Assembly: GCA_009103225.1 (NCBI GenBank)
Contig: RHPI01000330.1
Span: forward strand, 30,719 to 79,418
Direction: 5' to 3'
DNA: 48,700 bases
DNA from: Chlorokybus atmophyticus
Lineage: Eukaryota > Streptophyta > Chlorokybophyceae > Chlorokybales > Chlorokybaceae
Part shown: positions 11,835 to 27,583 of the stretch, one piece after another
How the letters are laid out: every line of letters starts with the position of its first letter
How positions within the stretch are numbered: position 1 is the first letter of the stretch
Position numbers and translations under genes: made by a program
The notes under the pieces: model-generated
What the model was told of the DNA's origin: nothing
The model's input: only the letters and a program-made list of their open reading frames with translations
Database searches by the model: none

Positions 11835-12334
11835 AGTACAGTGTAGCTCGTCGCGTTGTAGGTACCTACAGGAGACTCGCAATTTGAGTCACAGTTGCCT
11901 TCATTCATGAGTGAGCATAGGCTATGTTGCATAGCAAATGGTTATAGGGTAGGCGTTGAGGCCGAAACGGCAAAGGCAGCAGCTGGCATTTGCGGCAGCT
12001 GAACGACGCGGACAACAGGCCAAAAGAATCAATCATGCACTGTTGAATTGTTATCGTTTTCTATATCGCTTGGGAGTTGCTTGGATAAAAGGTCACGTTT
12101 TTGCCGTCACAACCTGCGCGTGTTTGGTTGTGCACTAGGCAAGCCCCGCTTACCCGGCGGCTGCAAAGGTTGAGTTAGCGGCGGCATTGCAGGTGAGGGG
12201 GCTGCCGCCGCTACATATGTTCTTGTTGGACAAGCGGCTTAGCAGTTGGACTCTTGGTGCTTGTGTTAGCATGCTGATGCTCTGCTACGCTTGCTGACCT
12301 GTGTGTACGTGCGGTCGCTTTGCAGTCAGCAGAC

Positions 12335-16428
<4,094 letters not shown>

Positions 16429-18051
16429 GTTGATGACGAGAACAACTGAAGCTGACTTCATAGTGTCAACCACGACGACCTTAGATCCCGCTATTACTGC
16501 TAGTTCACTGATTTCCTGCATGTTGTCACGACAAGGTTGCCCCTGTAGAGACACACCTTTTTAAGCATACTGCATATAGTCCCTACCGTGTGTGCGTAGT
16601 GTAGAGCCCGCAAGCGGTTCTGCTAGTAAACCTTAAAAAACCCCTAAGCCCATAGATTCTCCCTGGAATATGTTTCTGCATAAACTGCGTGTGCTCAGTG
16701 TCAACAGCCTTGACATTGCCATGTGCTGCATGTTGCTCACTCAATCATGGGACTTGATTCACTGACCATGATGCATGCAAACACAGCTGTGGCCACACGA
16801 AGGTTGCTTACCTATGAGTGACTGACATTCTGTCAAGCTCTCTCCCGTAGCGCTGTCCGCCGCGGCTGAGCTTTGCGCTCCATCATGCTTTCTGCCTGCA
16901 ACTTTGTCGGCAATGCACGCAAGCTCATTCGGCAAACAAATTGCTCTGAACTGAGGAGTAGCAACCAGTGTCCAGTAAGCAGGTGGTGGCAGTCTCAGCA
17001 CCTGAAGTTGCTAGCACTGCGTGTTACAGCGTACGCTCAACCAACATGCCAACAAGGAAACAACGCTCAACGCAACACCTAATGGGCCAGCATGATGCCC
17101 CGAGAGACAGCCTGTCCAGTCGTGCTACACCTGCCACTACATGCAGCAAGCTCAAACCACTCAGTACCAGCATACAAGCACAACAAGCGAGCGAGCAAGC
17201 AAGCAGGCAAGCCTCAACGCTGAGCAGCCTACAGGCTGAGCTCCTCTCCCGTGCTTGCCTTGTCCCTCCAAAGTCTGCCCTGACCCCATCGCCCTCATCC
17301 TCATCCCCATCCCCATCCTCCACCGCTCCTTCCATCTCTTTCAGCTCGCCTGCGCTGCGCCAAACGACAGCTATTTGCCCTTCCACCACACTGTGCGAGT
17401 CACATTGCAGCATTTGAGTTATTAGCGTTGCAAGCAGCTGTTTCGCTGCTTGTGTTTCAAACATTTGAACTGTGCGTTGGCGTGGCGGCAAAACGGCAGC
17501 GGCAGTGGCGGCGGCGGCGGAGGGGGTGAAGCAGGAGCAGGAGGAGGAGGAGGACGGGGGCTGTCTGCGTACAGTAAAGCTAGCTCAGGGTTGGCAGTCC
17601 AGCGCAGTGGTTTGCGTGGCGGTGTACTACCTGCCGTAGGGCGTGTTCGGAGTGGCAAGCGGTTTGCGACTGACGGTGAGCACAAATTGGGTAACTTTTG
17701 CTTGGGCACAGGCCAGTGTTGCTATCTGAGGTTTTCATCAGCGGGTTGCACATAGGAAGTTTACACTGTGTTGTCGTTTAGCCACTTTGCTTTTCAAGCA
17801 ACATTCCAGCTAGTCTATCCGAACATTGAGCCGCATTGTGCTGCTACTGCTGCTCGCCTTGGCTTGCGCGTGTGTGTAAGCGCGTGCGTATTTGCGTGCG
17901 TGCGTTGCTTTTGTACATAAAAGAGGATGCAATACATCACCTAGTCGGACTTAGCTGTCAAGGTTACTAAAATCAGCGTTTGATTCTGCTGCTGTGCTCA
18001 TGGTCAATGCTATATTACGCAAATAGGGAGGTAGGTGAACACAACTGTATC
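16429..18051 (-). other. Possible unrecognised minus-strand gene between wall protein and TONSOKU
   Basis: Minus-strand segments look partly coding. 17709-17422 begins MPKQKLPNLCSPSVAN and has a Pro-rich run. 17491-17200 contains QLLATLITQMLQ and an acidic Gly/Asp-rich run. 17001-16811 (WTLVATPQFRAICLPNEL) ends at a good GTAAGC donor. I could not join them with certainty and recognise no family. A gene here would be divergent from TONSOKU. The plus strand shows CGTGTGTGT-rich sequence at 17870-17910 upstream of TONSOKU. Confidence 0.3.
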
Positions 18052-21000
18052 ATGAAGAGCGAAACCCAGCGGAAGAAGCAAGCTGCCTTACTCATGAGCA
18101 GTGGAGAACATGCGCGCGCGGCCGATCTGTACTTCAACTTGGGCCAGGACAAAGCCGATGAGCGCGCATGGGCAGAGGCTGGCTGCTACTTCAAGCAAGC
18201 GTATGACATTGCCAAACATTTCCTCCCTCGTGAAGCCCGCATACGAAACTGCCGAGCTCTCGGCGATGTCTGCGGTGAGCTAGGCGAACACGAACAAGCA
18301 ATATGCTATCAGGTAAGACCAATCTGTGAGACGTTGAAAGTTCTCAGCACGCCACTTCATGTTGGTATGGTGGTAACTTTGCAGGAAGAGCATTTGAAGT
18401 TGGCTCAAGCAGTTGGTAACATTGTGGAGCAGCAGCGAGCTCACACTCAGCTTGGGAGAAGCAAGCTGGATTACTACCAGATGAATGTGAATGCAGCTGA
18501 AGGCGCGAAAGCCATCCGAGAAGCAGAGCAGCACTTCTGCAACGCTCTCGACATCGCCACCAACAACATAGCGCTGCTGCATGACTGCGTGCCAGACGCC
18601 TACAACAATCTTGGGTACGGCAAATCAGGTCAATGTTGCGAGCACATAATGACCACTGGTTGCTGCTTCACGTGCTTATCAAGTACATGGGACATCATGA
18701 TACCTTGACTTACTGCATTGCGTGTGTAGCATGCACCCACGAATGCAGCCACGCACGCACGCACGCGCATGCACACACAGTACAGCTCTCAAAATGGTTG
18801 TATGGTTGTACATTGTACAGTTCACACACCAGCTGCATTGTGCTGAACTTGTACTGTGTCCAGCACATTGTGCCTCGAGTTGGATCGCCTTGAGGAGGCG
18901 CGGCAGTACCTTAACAAAGGCATGAAAGCCTTTCGTGAAGAGCAAGGCCCGCAAGTGAAGGCGCAGCTGTATAACAGTCTCGGGCAAGTGCACTCACGCC
19001 TCGAGAACTTTGATGAAGCTGAGGCAAGTGAATTTTTACCTTTGTGTAAGAAACCTCGTCTTAGTACTGCTTCACGTTGGTTTTTGTCTGCAGAAATACA
19101 TGACCTGGGACCTGAATGTTTGCAAGAAAGCTGAGGACCATGAAGGTGTTGGCAAGGCCTTTCTGACACTGGCGCTCTTGATGATCAAGTTGGGCAACAA
19201 GGAAGAAGCAGAAACATATCTCAAGGGTGCGTGATGTTGGTTGTGCTCGTGGCAACTTGTGTGCACATGGGCTGACACAGGATGTGGTCATGCTTGTTAA
19301 CAGAGGCAAGAAGGGTGTTCCAAAGGCTGCCTGATGCTGAAGAGTCGGGATTGTTTGAAGCAGTTGATGAAGCGCGAGAAACTCTGCGGGTCAAAGATAA
19401 GGCGCAGGTACGCAAGCCCGTAGCAGTTGTTGGCTTGCAAGCATGATTACAGGCGCATGCTGATCAACTGTCATGCAGAGTGAGTGACTCTGCTGGTTAC
19501 TGTCTTGCAACAGAGCGAGATCAGAAGGCTTCAGGACACACTTGAGAGCTTGGTAAAGCACTCACCAGCGCAGAGCGCGGAGCAGCTGCAGTTGTTGAAA
19601 GAACTGCTGTTGCTATACGACAGCTATCTGGATCAGTTCACAGCAAAGAACAACACGACAGCAGACATATCGACCAAGGGCAGCGAGGTCAGACAACTTT
19701 TTCTTTTAACGGTCTCACCGTCCTCTGCCATACCACTAACTTGGGGTGAGTGTGCAGATGTTGAAGCATGCCGAACAGATGTTGGCTGTTGCGGGGCAAT
19801 CTAGGCTTAGGGAGAAGGGCTTGGCGCGCTACTTGATTGCAACAGCATTCAACCATAAGAAACAGCATGTGCTCGCAGCAGAGCAGTATGAGCTGGCAGC
19901 TGCTGCCTATGTCGAGGCCAACGACTCTGAGGTTCGCCTGCAACTTGTGACAGTGCGGTTGCCATCGACTCCAGTGTGTTGGTGACATGTGGGTGCGTGG
20001 CTCAGGGTCTGGTGGACACATTGCTCATGCACGGAAACGCGCTGGACTGGGCTGGGCGGTACCTAGAAGCCGAACAGAAGTACAAGGAAGCACTGAAGTA
20101 ATCGTGCATGTCCCTGAACGTGACACTGAGAAGCGCAGGTTCCATGCCTGATATGCTGTGTTTGCAATGTCAGGGTTGCTCAAGATGTGGACGATATCCA
20201 GAAGCAGATTTCAAGCTATGAGAACTTAGAATACTTATACACCGAACGATTGCATCGCACATCCGAAGCCAGGTGTGCCATTGCATGCCTATGGCCAATT
20301 CATCAATGTTGTTGTTCATGCTGTATGTATCTAGTGTTTAGCGGGGAGGCCCGGCCAATTGTATCATCTCTGCAGAGCTATCACCAAGGTCCTTGCTGAA
20401 CTTCATACGCAAGTAGAGCAACAACCTGATGCATCTCCAGTAGTCACGAAGCATGCAGCCCGAGTGGAAGCCATGTCCACCCAGCCGCAACACGGGCGTG
20501 CCAACACGCCAAACGTGAAGGCACGCCTCGGCAACAACCTCACCGACTCCAGCAATGCTGCTGGCACGCATAGAGGGAGAGCTGTCAAAGTATTGCGACC
20601 ACATGTGGATGCAGTTCCAGAGCAAGAACACAGCCATGTGCCCAAAAAGCGGCGGGCAGCCATTGTCATGGAGTCAGACAGCGATGAAGATGATAGTGCT
20701 GAGCGCAATGACCATTATAAGGAGCGATTTCCAGAGGTCTTTTCAGCGGAACCTCTAGTGTACCAGGTATGACAGGGTTGCCTTGGCATGCTTGTTTTGC
20801 TCATCAGCCTGGAGAGCTGACCAACAGATATGAGGCACTCTAACAAAAGCTTTGTGCATGCTTGTACGCTGCAGCTGCCAGCTACAGGTATAGACAAAAC
20901 AAGCGACCATGCACGCGTTGACGGAGGTCAAGATATGCCGGATGCCAATCGACCCACGGACAGTGCTGCACGCAGCGGTCCTGCACGAGTTGCGTCTGTG

Positions 21001-23304
21001 GTGGTGAACATAGATGGCCAGTGTCTGAAACTGCTCCCGCCGGAAGACGCTACTACTCCAGTGCAATGGCTGATGGATGAAGCCGTCTGTTTGTATTCCT
21101 GCAACTCCCATACAGGTGCCTACCAATTGTCTTTCTGATGTCCGGCTCGTGGTAATGAGCAGTTGCTGTGTGCTTGACTATGTGTAGAATCTTTGTTTTG
21201 TCAGGAAAGGTGCCTATTCTTCGCTTGCTGATGTTGCAAGGTGCAACGCTCAGCCCAACACAATCAATACAAGCCGCACTGGTTGATACAGCAAATACCA
21301 GTTCCGAAGTCGTTCTCACTGCGGTGGTGGATGGCTGGAAGCAGGCAAGTTGCTCACAACTCATGGCAGATCAGATAGCAACACGTGACGCCTCTATACT
21401 GAAGATCTTTGGTGTATCGCAGATGCCAATGTCTACAAGATATGAAGCGCAGTGCAGAGTCTTTGACACAGTCACGAATGACCAGGCGCTGGCTGCGTTG
21501 AGACGCATGGATTCGGCGCCTGGAGATTTAATAGACTTGAAAGACTGCAGGCTAACAGATGCAGACTGCCAACCTCTGATGACAGTGCTGGCCGAAAAGA
21601 CCCTTACCATTGCCCTGAACCTGCAGAATAACCGCATCGGTGAGCAAGCGCATATCAACAGCATGGGTGACTCTTCACGAGGAATCCTTGTGAAGCAGGC
21701 CTTGCTCAGGTCATGCATCACATGCCTCTGCGCAAGACTGTGTCGTCTCCACTGTAGTTCTCGGGAGGTGATGCTGTTGCGCATACTGAACTAACTATCA
21801 GTCATTTCATGTAGGTAGCGGCGGCATGCAGTACATCATGCAGATGTTTGCAAAGAGCAGGCAACCCGGTCTATGTCTCCAGCTGAACCTCAGTAGAAAC
21901 TGCTTGAGTCCAGCTGCCATGTTCCAGCTCAGCAGCTGTTTGGCCATCCTCGAAAGGCTGGAATGCTTGGACCTATCTTACAACCCGCTCACCGATAGCT
22001 CTGCGCGGCATATTGCTGCCATCCTCCAGCAAGCACCTGGTACAAGCATGTCCTTGGACACACTATCTCATTGTGTGCAATCACTCAAACAACACTCCGT
22101 CGCGTGCTGCACAGGTTTGCTGGAGTTGAAGCTGCAAGACTGCAGCATAGGCACAGCTGCAGTGCGGGCCTTAACAGCCGCTTTGCGGGAATCCAGCATG
22201 CTCGCTACACTTGACTTGAGCTTCAACTCTTCCATCTCTGCTGAGGCACTTGTTAGTCTCACTGAGCGTCTGTCAGTGCTGCCCGGCTTTCAGCATCTGA
22301 GCCTCGCCGGTATCGAGTTGGATGACACTGCAGCAGGTTGCTTGGGCCGAATGCTGGTCGCTTGCAAGACTCTGCAAAGCCTGGACTTATCAACAACGGA
22401 GCTTGGTGATGTGAGTACTATGCTCACTTGTGACATCTGTTACGCAGGTTAGCACTGAAGTTGACAATGAAGCCTTGTCTTGTACTATGCAGATAGGTGC
22501 GGTGGCCTTTGCGCACGGATTTGGCAACGACGGGCGGGCAAGCTTGCAGAGTTTGAGTGTCAGGCAATGCGACATCACCGGGAGAGGTGCCGGCACTCTT
22601 GTCAAGTACTTGAACAAAGTTTGCGGCCTCGCTAGCCTCGATCTCAGCCGCAACACACTCACACAAGAGGTGAGAGGGTGGAGGTTGCTGCCTCGTGTTT
22701 AGTATAAGTTAATGCACGCATAACACCCAGCAGTGACCTACATATGCTCACTTGTTTCTCTTGGGTACATGTTCATGTACAGTGCCCAGACATAACTTGC
22801 ACGGGGTTTTTGAACATGGATCATCAAGGACCATCATTGCATGTATCACACGCAGGTTGTAAGAGAGCTTGGTTGCCTGCTGCGAGGCGAATCAACGCGC
22901 TTGAAGTCTCTGAACGTGGAGCACTGCGAGTTGACCGGCACCAACCTAGCCACCCTACTGCAAGCTGCTGCAGGCAAGACTGCACCATCCTCACTTGATG
23001 CACGGGTGAACATAGAATCGCATGCCAGTAAACTGACATTGCAACCCTGCTTTCAACAGACAGCAACACGCTTACCACGCTCGAGGCAGCGGGCAATGCG
23101 TTGGGCAGCACTGTGGCAGACAGTGCGCAAGTTGTTGCGAGTATGGTGAAGGCGCTGCGCAGGTGCCACAAATTGAGAAAGCTTGACCTGAGAGATTGTG
23201 ATCTCATCACACAGCATGTAACCATACTGCATGCGGCCTGGGCAGAACGATGTCGCGTAGATAAGCGAGCTGCTGTTGATACAAGTGAAGCGTTCTTTTG
23301 CTAA
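18052..23304 (+). CDS. TSK: TONSOKU/BRUSHY1-like replication-fork protein (TPR-UBL-LRR)
   Basis: Seventeen exons close in phase to about 1,184 residues: 18052-18312, 18385-18614, 18864-19023, 19094-19226, 19304-19407, 19514-19687, 19758-19931, 20006-20097, 20174-20272, 20376-20766, 20875-21115, 21205-21639, 21815-22039, 22115-22410, 22493-22669, 22856-22973, 23060-23304. Residues 1 to about 470 are TPR/LGN repeats (e.g. HTQLGRSKLDYYQ, KAQLYNSLGQVHSRLENFDE). Next is a linker with an acidic patch ESDSDEDDS, then a ubiquitin-like segment (SVVVNIDGQCLKLLPPED), then leucine-rich repeats to the end (LECLDLSYNPLTDSSA, LRKLDLRDCDL). This is the plant TSK order, without the ankyrin repeats of animal TONSL. 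In plants and animals the family acts at damaged or newly replicated chromatin, and the plant TPR domain reads histone H3.1. I chose the ATG at 18052 because repeats follow at once; an in-frame ATG at 17980 is possible. Exon 7 could instead end at 19946. Introns 3 and 16 have GC donors. A TGTAA motif, the usual algal poly(A) signal, lies about 50 bases after the stop. Confidence 0.92.
18730..18780. repeat. Alternating purine-pyrimidine tract in TONSOKU intron 2
   Basis: CACGCACGCACGCACGCGCATGCACACACA-type sequence. Very similar tracts occur in the LYR gene intron and near 48264-48320. Confidence 0.7.
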
Positions 23305-23755
23305 AACTTGCTAAGATTTGCTCAGCTCGCTCGATTGCTCCTGCATGAAGACAATGCTGTAAAGGTCCACACTTTCGTTGCCATGTCACAAAAAGTGTGC
23401 ATTGCGTGTACCCTTGTGCAATGCCACACCTAACAGTGAGGAAACTACCATTGGGCGTGCTCAGGTATGATATGATAACGGATGTCAGTGGCATGCCATG
23501 AGTTGAATGCAGATCGTGCAGAACTTCCGTGATGTACCCAACAACCATTGCACTCGCTCTTGAACAAGTCAAAGGCTTGAAGACGAGATCCATGTGGAAG
23601 ACATTTTGAAGATCACACGCACAGCAGCTGCTCAGTCCATACTTCACACTCTTGTGCGGCTCTGACCGATCACAAGCAAGGAGCCTGATTGCAGAACGAA
23701 GTGAAGTAGTTTGATTAATGCATGTGCACAGCTGCTCATTGACAGCGCAAGGCAA
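23207..23755 (-). CDS. Unrecognised 182-codon open frame (may be chance)
   Basis: This open frame between TONSOKU and pirin overlaps the last 98 bases of TONSOKU. Its middle (SRASAMVVGYITEVLHDLHS, TSVIISYLSTPNGSFLTV) looks more protein-like than most frames here, but I recognise no family and see no conserved motif. Being antisense to a real exon at one end argues for caution. Confidence 0.2.
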   Translation of the reverse strand: MPCAVNEQLCTCINQTTSLRSAIRLLACDRSEPHKSVKYGLSSCCACDLQNVFHMDLVFKPLTCSRASAMVVGYITEVLHDLHSTHGMPLTSVIISYLSTPNGSFLTVRCGIAQGYTQCTLFVTWQRKCGPLQHCLHAGAIERAEQILASFSKRTLHLYQQQLAYLRDIVLPRPHAVWLHAV

Positions 23756-23944
23756 ACTGTTTGCTTATTTCAACGGTTCCTATGGAACAACAATCAACTG
23801 CCCATGGAGCAAGCCTCCATAGACATGCACTAATGTGCCCCAAGAACTGATCCAACTTGCTAATAAGCAAGGCAGCTAACTTCACGCTCACAACAAGTGA
23901 GAAATGCAAGATATGTACAGTAACAATAGATGAGCAACAAGCCC

Positions 23945-26022
23945 TCAATCGTGGATTCCGTATTTGGACTGCCAGCCTCGAGCTCCTTCAAACCCATTGC
24001 GCCCAGCCTCGTAATCCTTGAATGTGTCCATCAACTGTTGCCTTGTGTTCATCACAAACGGGCCGTACTGGGCGACAGGTTCGTTGTGGGGCTTGCCGGC
24101 AATCAGGACAAAACGCAGTTTGTCCTGGGACTTATTATGCACTTCAACCGCATCGCCAGCACCCAACACCAACGTATGGTGAGCGTCGGACTCAAGCGCC
24201 CCCGCACCAAAGACGCCGTGCCCATTCAACACGTATATGAACCCATTCCAACCTTCCGGTACCTGTTGCAACAGTGAACAACTTAACACACATTGTGCAT
24301 TAGATGTACATCACCACAGATTACCAAGCATACAGGCATGGGCGCGTGCACAACAGTGCGGTATGTTCCACAGCCATTCAACACAAGCTGCACTTATTCA
24401 GCACCGCTTGTGCATGTGCAACAACGGAGCACACTTTATGTACTCCACTTACTGGCTGGGTCACTTGAGCTCCTGGGTCCAGTGTGAAGTCCAGATACAT
24501 AGTGGGCGTTCTTGTGTACACGGGCGACTTGGTGCCCAGAGACTCGCCTGCAATCACCGCCACCGTGATGCCGTCTTTGCTGACTTTGGGCACCTCTGAA
24601 CCCTTCAACTCCTGATACGCTGGAGGGACCCTGCGCGCATGAGGCACATGTTCCAGTTGCATCCGAGTGAACGTATCACAAGCCTGTACATGTCCCTGAT
24701 GATGTGCATGACTGTGAGTGCAATGCATGAGTGCTGAGTGGCTCCATGCGCGGTGCTCACATCTTGTCTTTTGAGCTCAGGTTGACCCACAGCTGCAGAC
24801 CGTGCGCCGGCTCCTGTGATGCTGGCATCTCAGAGTGCACGATGCCCCGTCCTGCAGTCATCCACTGCAGACAACCAAGGTTCGATTACACGCAAAAGGA
24901 CACTCTGTTGCAAGCGCTGCTTTACATGGGATGCCATTGTGACAGATATGACACTGTACTGTGGCTGATTCACAAGTTGACATCTGCCATTATGTGAACA
25001 GAAGAAGTCAAACAGCAGCAGGCCACAGTACCTGCAAATCTCCAGGCCCAATCGTGCCCGCGTTGCCTGCAAAGTCCTCATGTCGGAACGAACCACCATC
25101 AATGACGTACGACACAGTCTCAAACCCGCGATGCGGATGGTCCGGAAACCCACCCGGCAACCCCACTGCCAGGTAAAGCAAGTTTGACCACAGTGGTTCA
25201 GCTTAGTCATTGTGCACTCACCCATAGCTGCGCAAACACAAACACACGGGCACACGCAACCGCACATACACACGCACATTTTAACTTGATCCTAGCAGTG
25301 CGCACCTCTGAACTCGTCCAGGAGCAGAAAGGGGTCAAGGTTCTGCAGCTCTGGTCTGCCAATGGAGCGCCGTACGCGTGCGCCGTGGCCTTCAGATTGC
25401 TCTTGCGACAAGAACTTTTTTGTGACGCTGCGCGGCTTCACAGCTGCCGCCTGCGCCGCCATGCTTACCGCTTGCACCTTAGCCGAGAGCTGAACAGAGA
25501 AGTCTATTGGTGCCAGCATTGACGAAAGAATAACACCAGTGCTCAGCGGCACATGAATAAGAGAAGCACAAGCATGCAATACAAGTCTGCAGTAGCAGCA
25601 GTAGCAATGCTAGTTCCACGCAATGACATGCAGCAAGCGCAAAAACACAGTGCATATGACAGCTGCGGTGAAGTCTTCTGGTCTCAGTGACTTGGTTGTT
25701 CAGCGGCACTGACCCAGCTTGCGTTGGGAGGGGAGGCAGCAGCAGGCAGCGGAGAGGTGCCCAGCCTCAAGCACAGAGATACCAGCGAGGAGAGTAGCAG
25801 AACCACACCAAACCCTAACAGCACAAGCACCTGCAAGCTACCCCTTCCCCTCACCGAGCGGTTGCGGCCTGCAGGCAGCAGCGTCAAAGCGGATGCAAGC
25901 AGCCCGCCGCCTCTCTTGATGCTAGCGCCTTCCCTTGCTACACCTCCTCCTCCTCCGCCCCTCCTCGCAAACCACACCCCTGTCGTTGGCGCCAGCGTGC
26001 ACCGCAGCGTGCACCGCAGCAT
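23945..26022 (-). CDS. Pirin family protein (bicupin) with N-terminal extension
   Basis: Six exons close in phase: 26022-25714, 25489-25306, 25165-25032, 24864-24761, 24630-24453, 24262-23945 (408 residues). The core from the Met at 25462 is 297 residues, the usual pirin length. Pirin signatures in order: [64 protein letters not shown]-x3-PVYTRTP, and the C-terminal cupin with YVLNGHG. The metal-binding His-x-His (DHPHR) and His-x-Glu (VHSEM) of the N-terminal cupin are intact. Pirins are Fe-binding cupins, described as transcription cofactors or quercetinase-like enzymes. The extra 112 residues contain an Arg-rich segment and a hydrophobic stretch ([20 protein letters not shown]), suggesting organelle import or membrane anchoring; this exon is less certain. 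A truncated identical copy lies at 13805-15374. Confidence 0.9.
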
Positions 26023-26192
26023 GCCGTGCCGGCAGCGGCGATGTCGCTGCGTTACTCCTTGTGGCTGTGACCACTATTAACTCTGTGTTTATGTGTATTC
26101 AGAATTTCACCGCCGGCGTATCGTCGTTGCAGTACCGTACGCATCGGGGTACCATGTGTTATGGATGCACAAATGCACGTTGGTTCTGGAAG
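24307..26192. repeat. 1,886-bp block, copy 2 (native pirin locus)
   Basis: Identical to 13659-15544. Here the block runs from inside pirin intron 5 through pirin exons 5-1 and about 170 bases of upstream sequence, and both flanks are continuous. This copy is therefore the likely original. After GGAAG the sequences diverge (GTACGGC here, TCCCCCC at 15545). Confidence 0.9.
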
Positions 26193-26916
26193 GTACGGCA
26201 AGATACTATACTGTGCAGGCGACGTACTATACAGTACTAGACCGTAACAGCCGGGAGCTTGTACAGTGTACAATGTACACGCCTCAGCGCCTGTGCCGTG
26301 GTGACACCCAACGTGCACCGTAACTCGCAACTGAGCATTACACCATGTAATTCTACAAACACTTCAAAAAACCCCTGAGAGGTCTACTAGTATGGCACAC
26401 AATATGGTTTGTGATGCCTTTATCTGATGACTCCTAACAAAACAGAACATTCAATTATTTGGCGCCAATGATATGAGAGAGATTTTGCCTTCGGTGGCAA
26501 CTTAACTTGGTGTATCATGCATGTAGCATTGAATGCTGCATGCACATGTATCGGTATGTGGATACAATTCGTATACACAATTGGCGCTGCGCGTTTGTGA
26601 GACATGTATACGCGCATATCTACATAAATACAATGATATTTACTACTACATTGGAATTAACAATATTTGACATCATTTGTATAAAATGCTTTACATTTAT
26701 AGTAATTTGTAGTAATTGATCTGTGCACATTTCTATTATGGATGATTTGCGCAATAACATCATCAATCAATACAAACGCACTAAGATGCATATCGATCAA
26801 GGACACGAATGAATTTGACATTGCAATGGTTTAGGAATGATACAACATGTATTTATTCATATGTAATGTTGCTACCGCAATAGTGCAAATAGAGGACACC
26901 CCCCCCCCCCCCCCCC
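26193..26916. other. Intergenic, AT-rich, nothing recognised
   Basis: Upstream of pirin. Short frames only. The stretch ends in a run of 18 C (26899-26916) abutting the N gap. Confidence 0.5.
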
Positions 26917-27094
26917 NNNNNNNNNNNNNNNNNNNNNNNNNNNNNNNNNNNNNNNNNNNNNNNNNNNNNNNNNNNNNNNNNNNNNNNNNNNNNNNNNNNN
27001 NNNNNNNNNNNNNNNNNNNNNNNNNNNNNNNNNNNNNNNNNNNNNNNNNNNNNNNNNNNNNNNNNNNNNNNNNNNNNNNNNNNNNNNNNNNNNN
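26917..27094. other. Assembly gap of 178 N
   Basis: The gap is flanked by C18 on the left and G10 on the right, i.e. complementary homopolymers on either side. The stated gap length should not be trusted. Confidence 0.95.
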
Positions 27095-27104
27095 GGGGGG
27101 GGGG

Positions 27105-27583
27105 ACAAAGGGGGGTTGTATTACGCACAAATACGGCAACATTGACATGTCGATGTTGCCGTAGTAGTCTTCATAAACTCAATATATTGAGTTCATGACA
27201 ACTATTACTTTGACCTCCGATATATGTACAGATAGACAATGCAAATGATACAAGCGCTGCTCACAAGCCCACACTGTTTTTAGCTCAAAAATATGTGCTT
27301 AACAAATGCGCTTATTATCAATGGCATCACTTGTGCAATGCTTAACATGAAGGCATACTTGAACACAAGAGACATCCGCTATCACACCTGCATTCTCTTT
27401 GTGTGCGAGCATAACATACATAGTTGAGTGCATAGCCTTATATGTATGCAAAAGACAAGCAAATGTACGACCCCTAGATACTCGTTTATGCCAGCCCTGA
27501 CAAGCTACTCGCTGTTCTGCGAACACATTGCGTGACAGTTAAGAGTCATCATGTAATGACCCAAGCAACTAGACCTACCCTTT
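27105..27583. other. Intergenic, nothing recognised
   Basis: Downstream of PSF3. Only short frames, none with a recognisable domain. Confidence 0.4.

Larger units (their letters stand above)
9700..12300. other. Gene-poor stretch, no supported gene
   Basis: AT-richer sequence with scattered short frames and no recognisable domain. It contains a small perfect palindrome at 10452-10478 and the inverted upstream block of the next gene (11711-11834). The 5' region of the gene at 12335 occupies its right end. Confidence 0.4.

Noticed and set aside
26831-27164. Open frames spanning 26831-27164
   Set aside because: They consist almost entirely of N gap and homopolymer.
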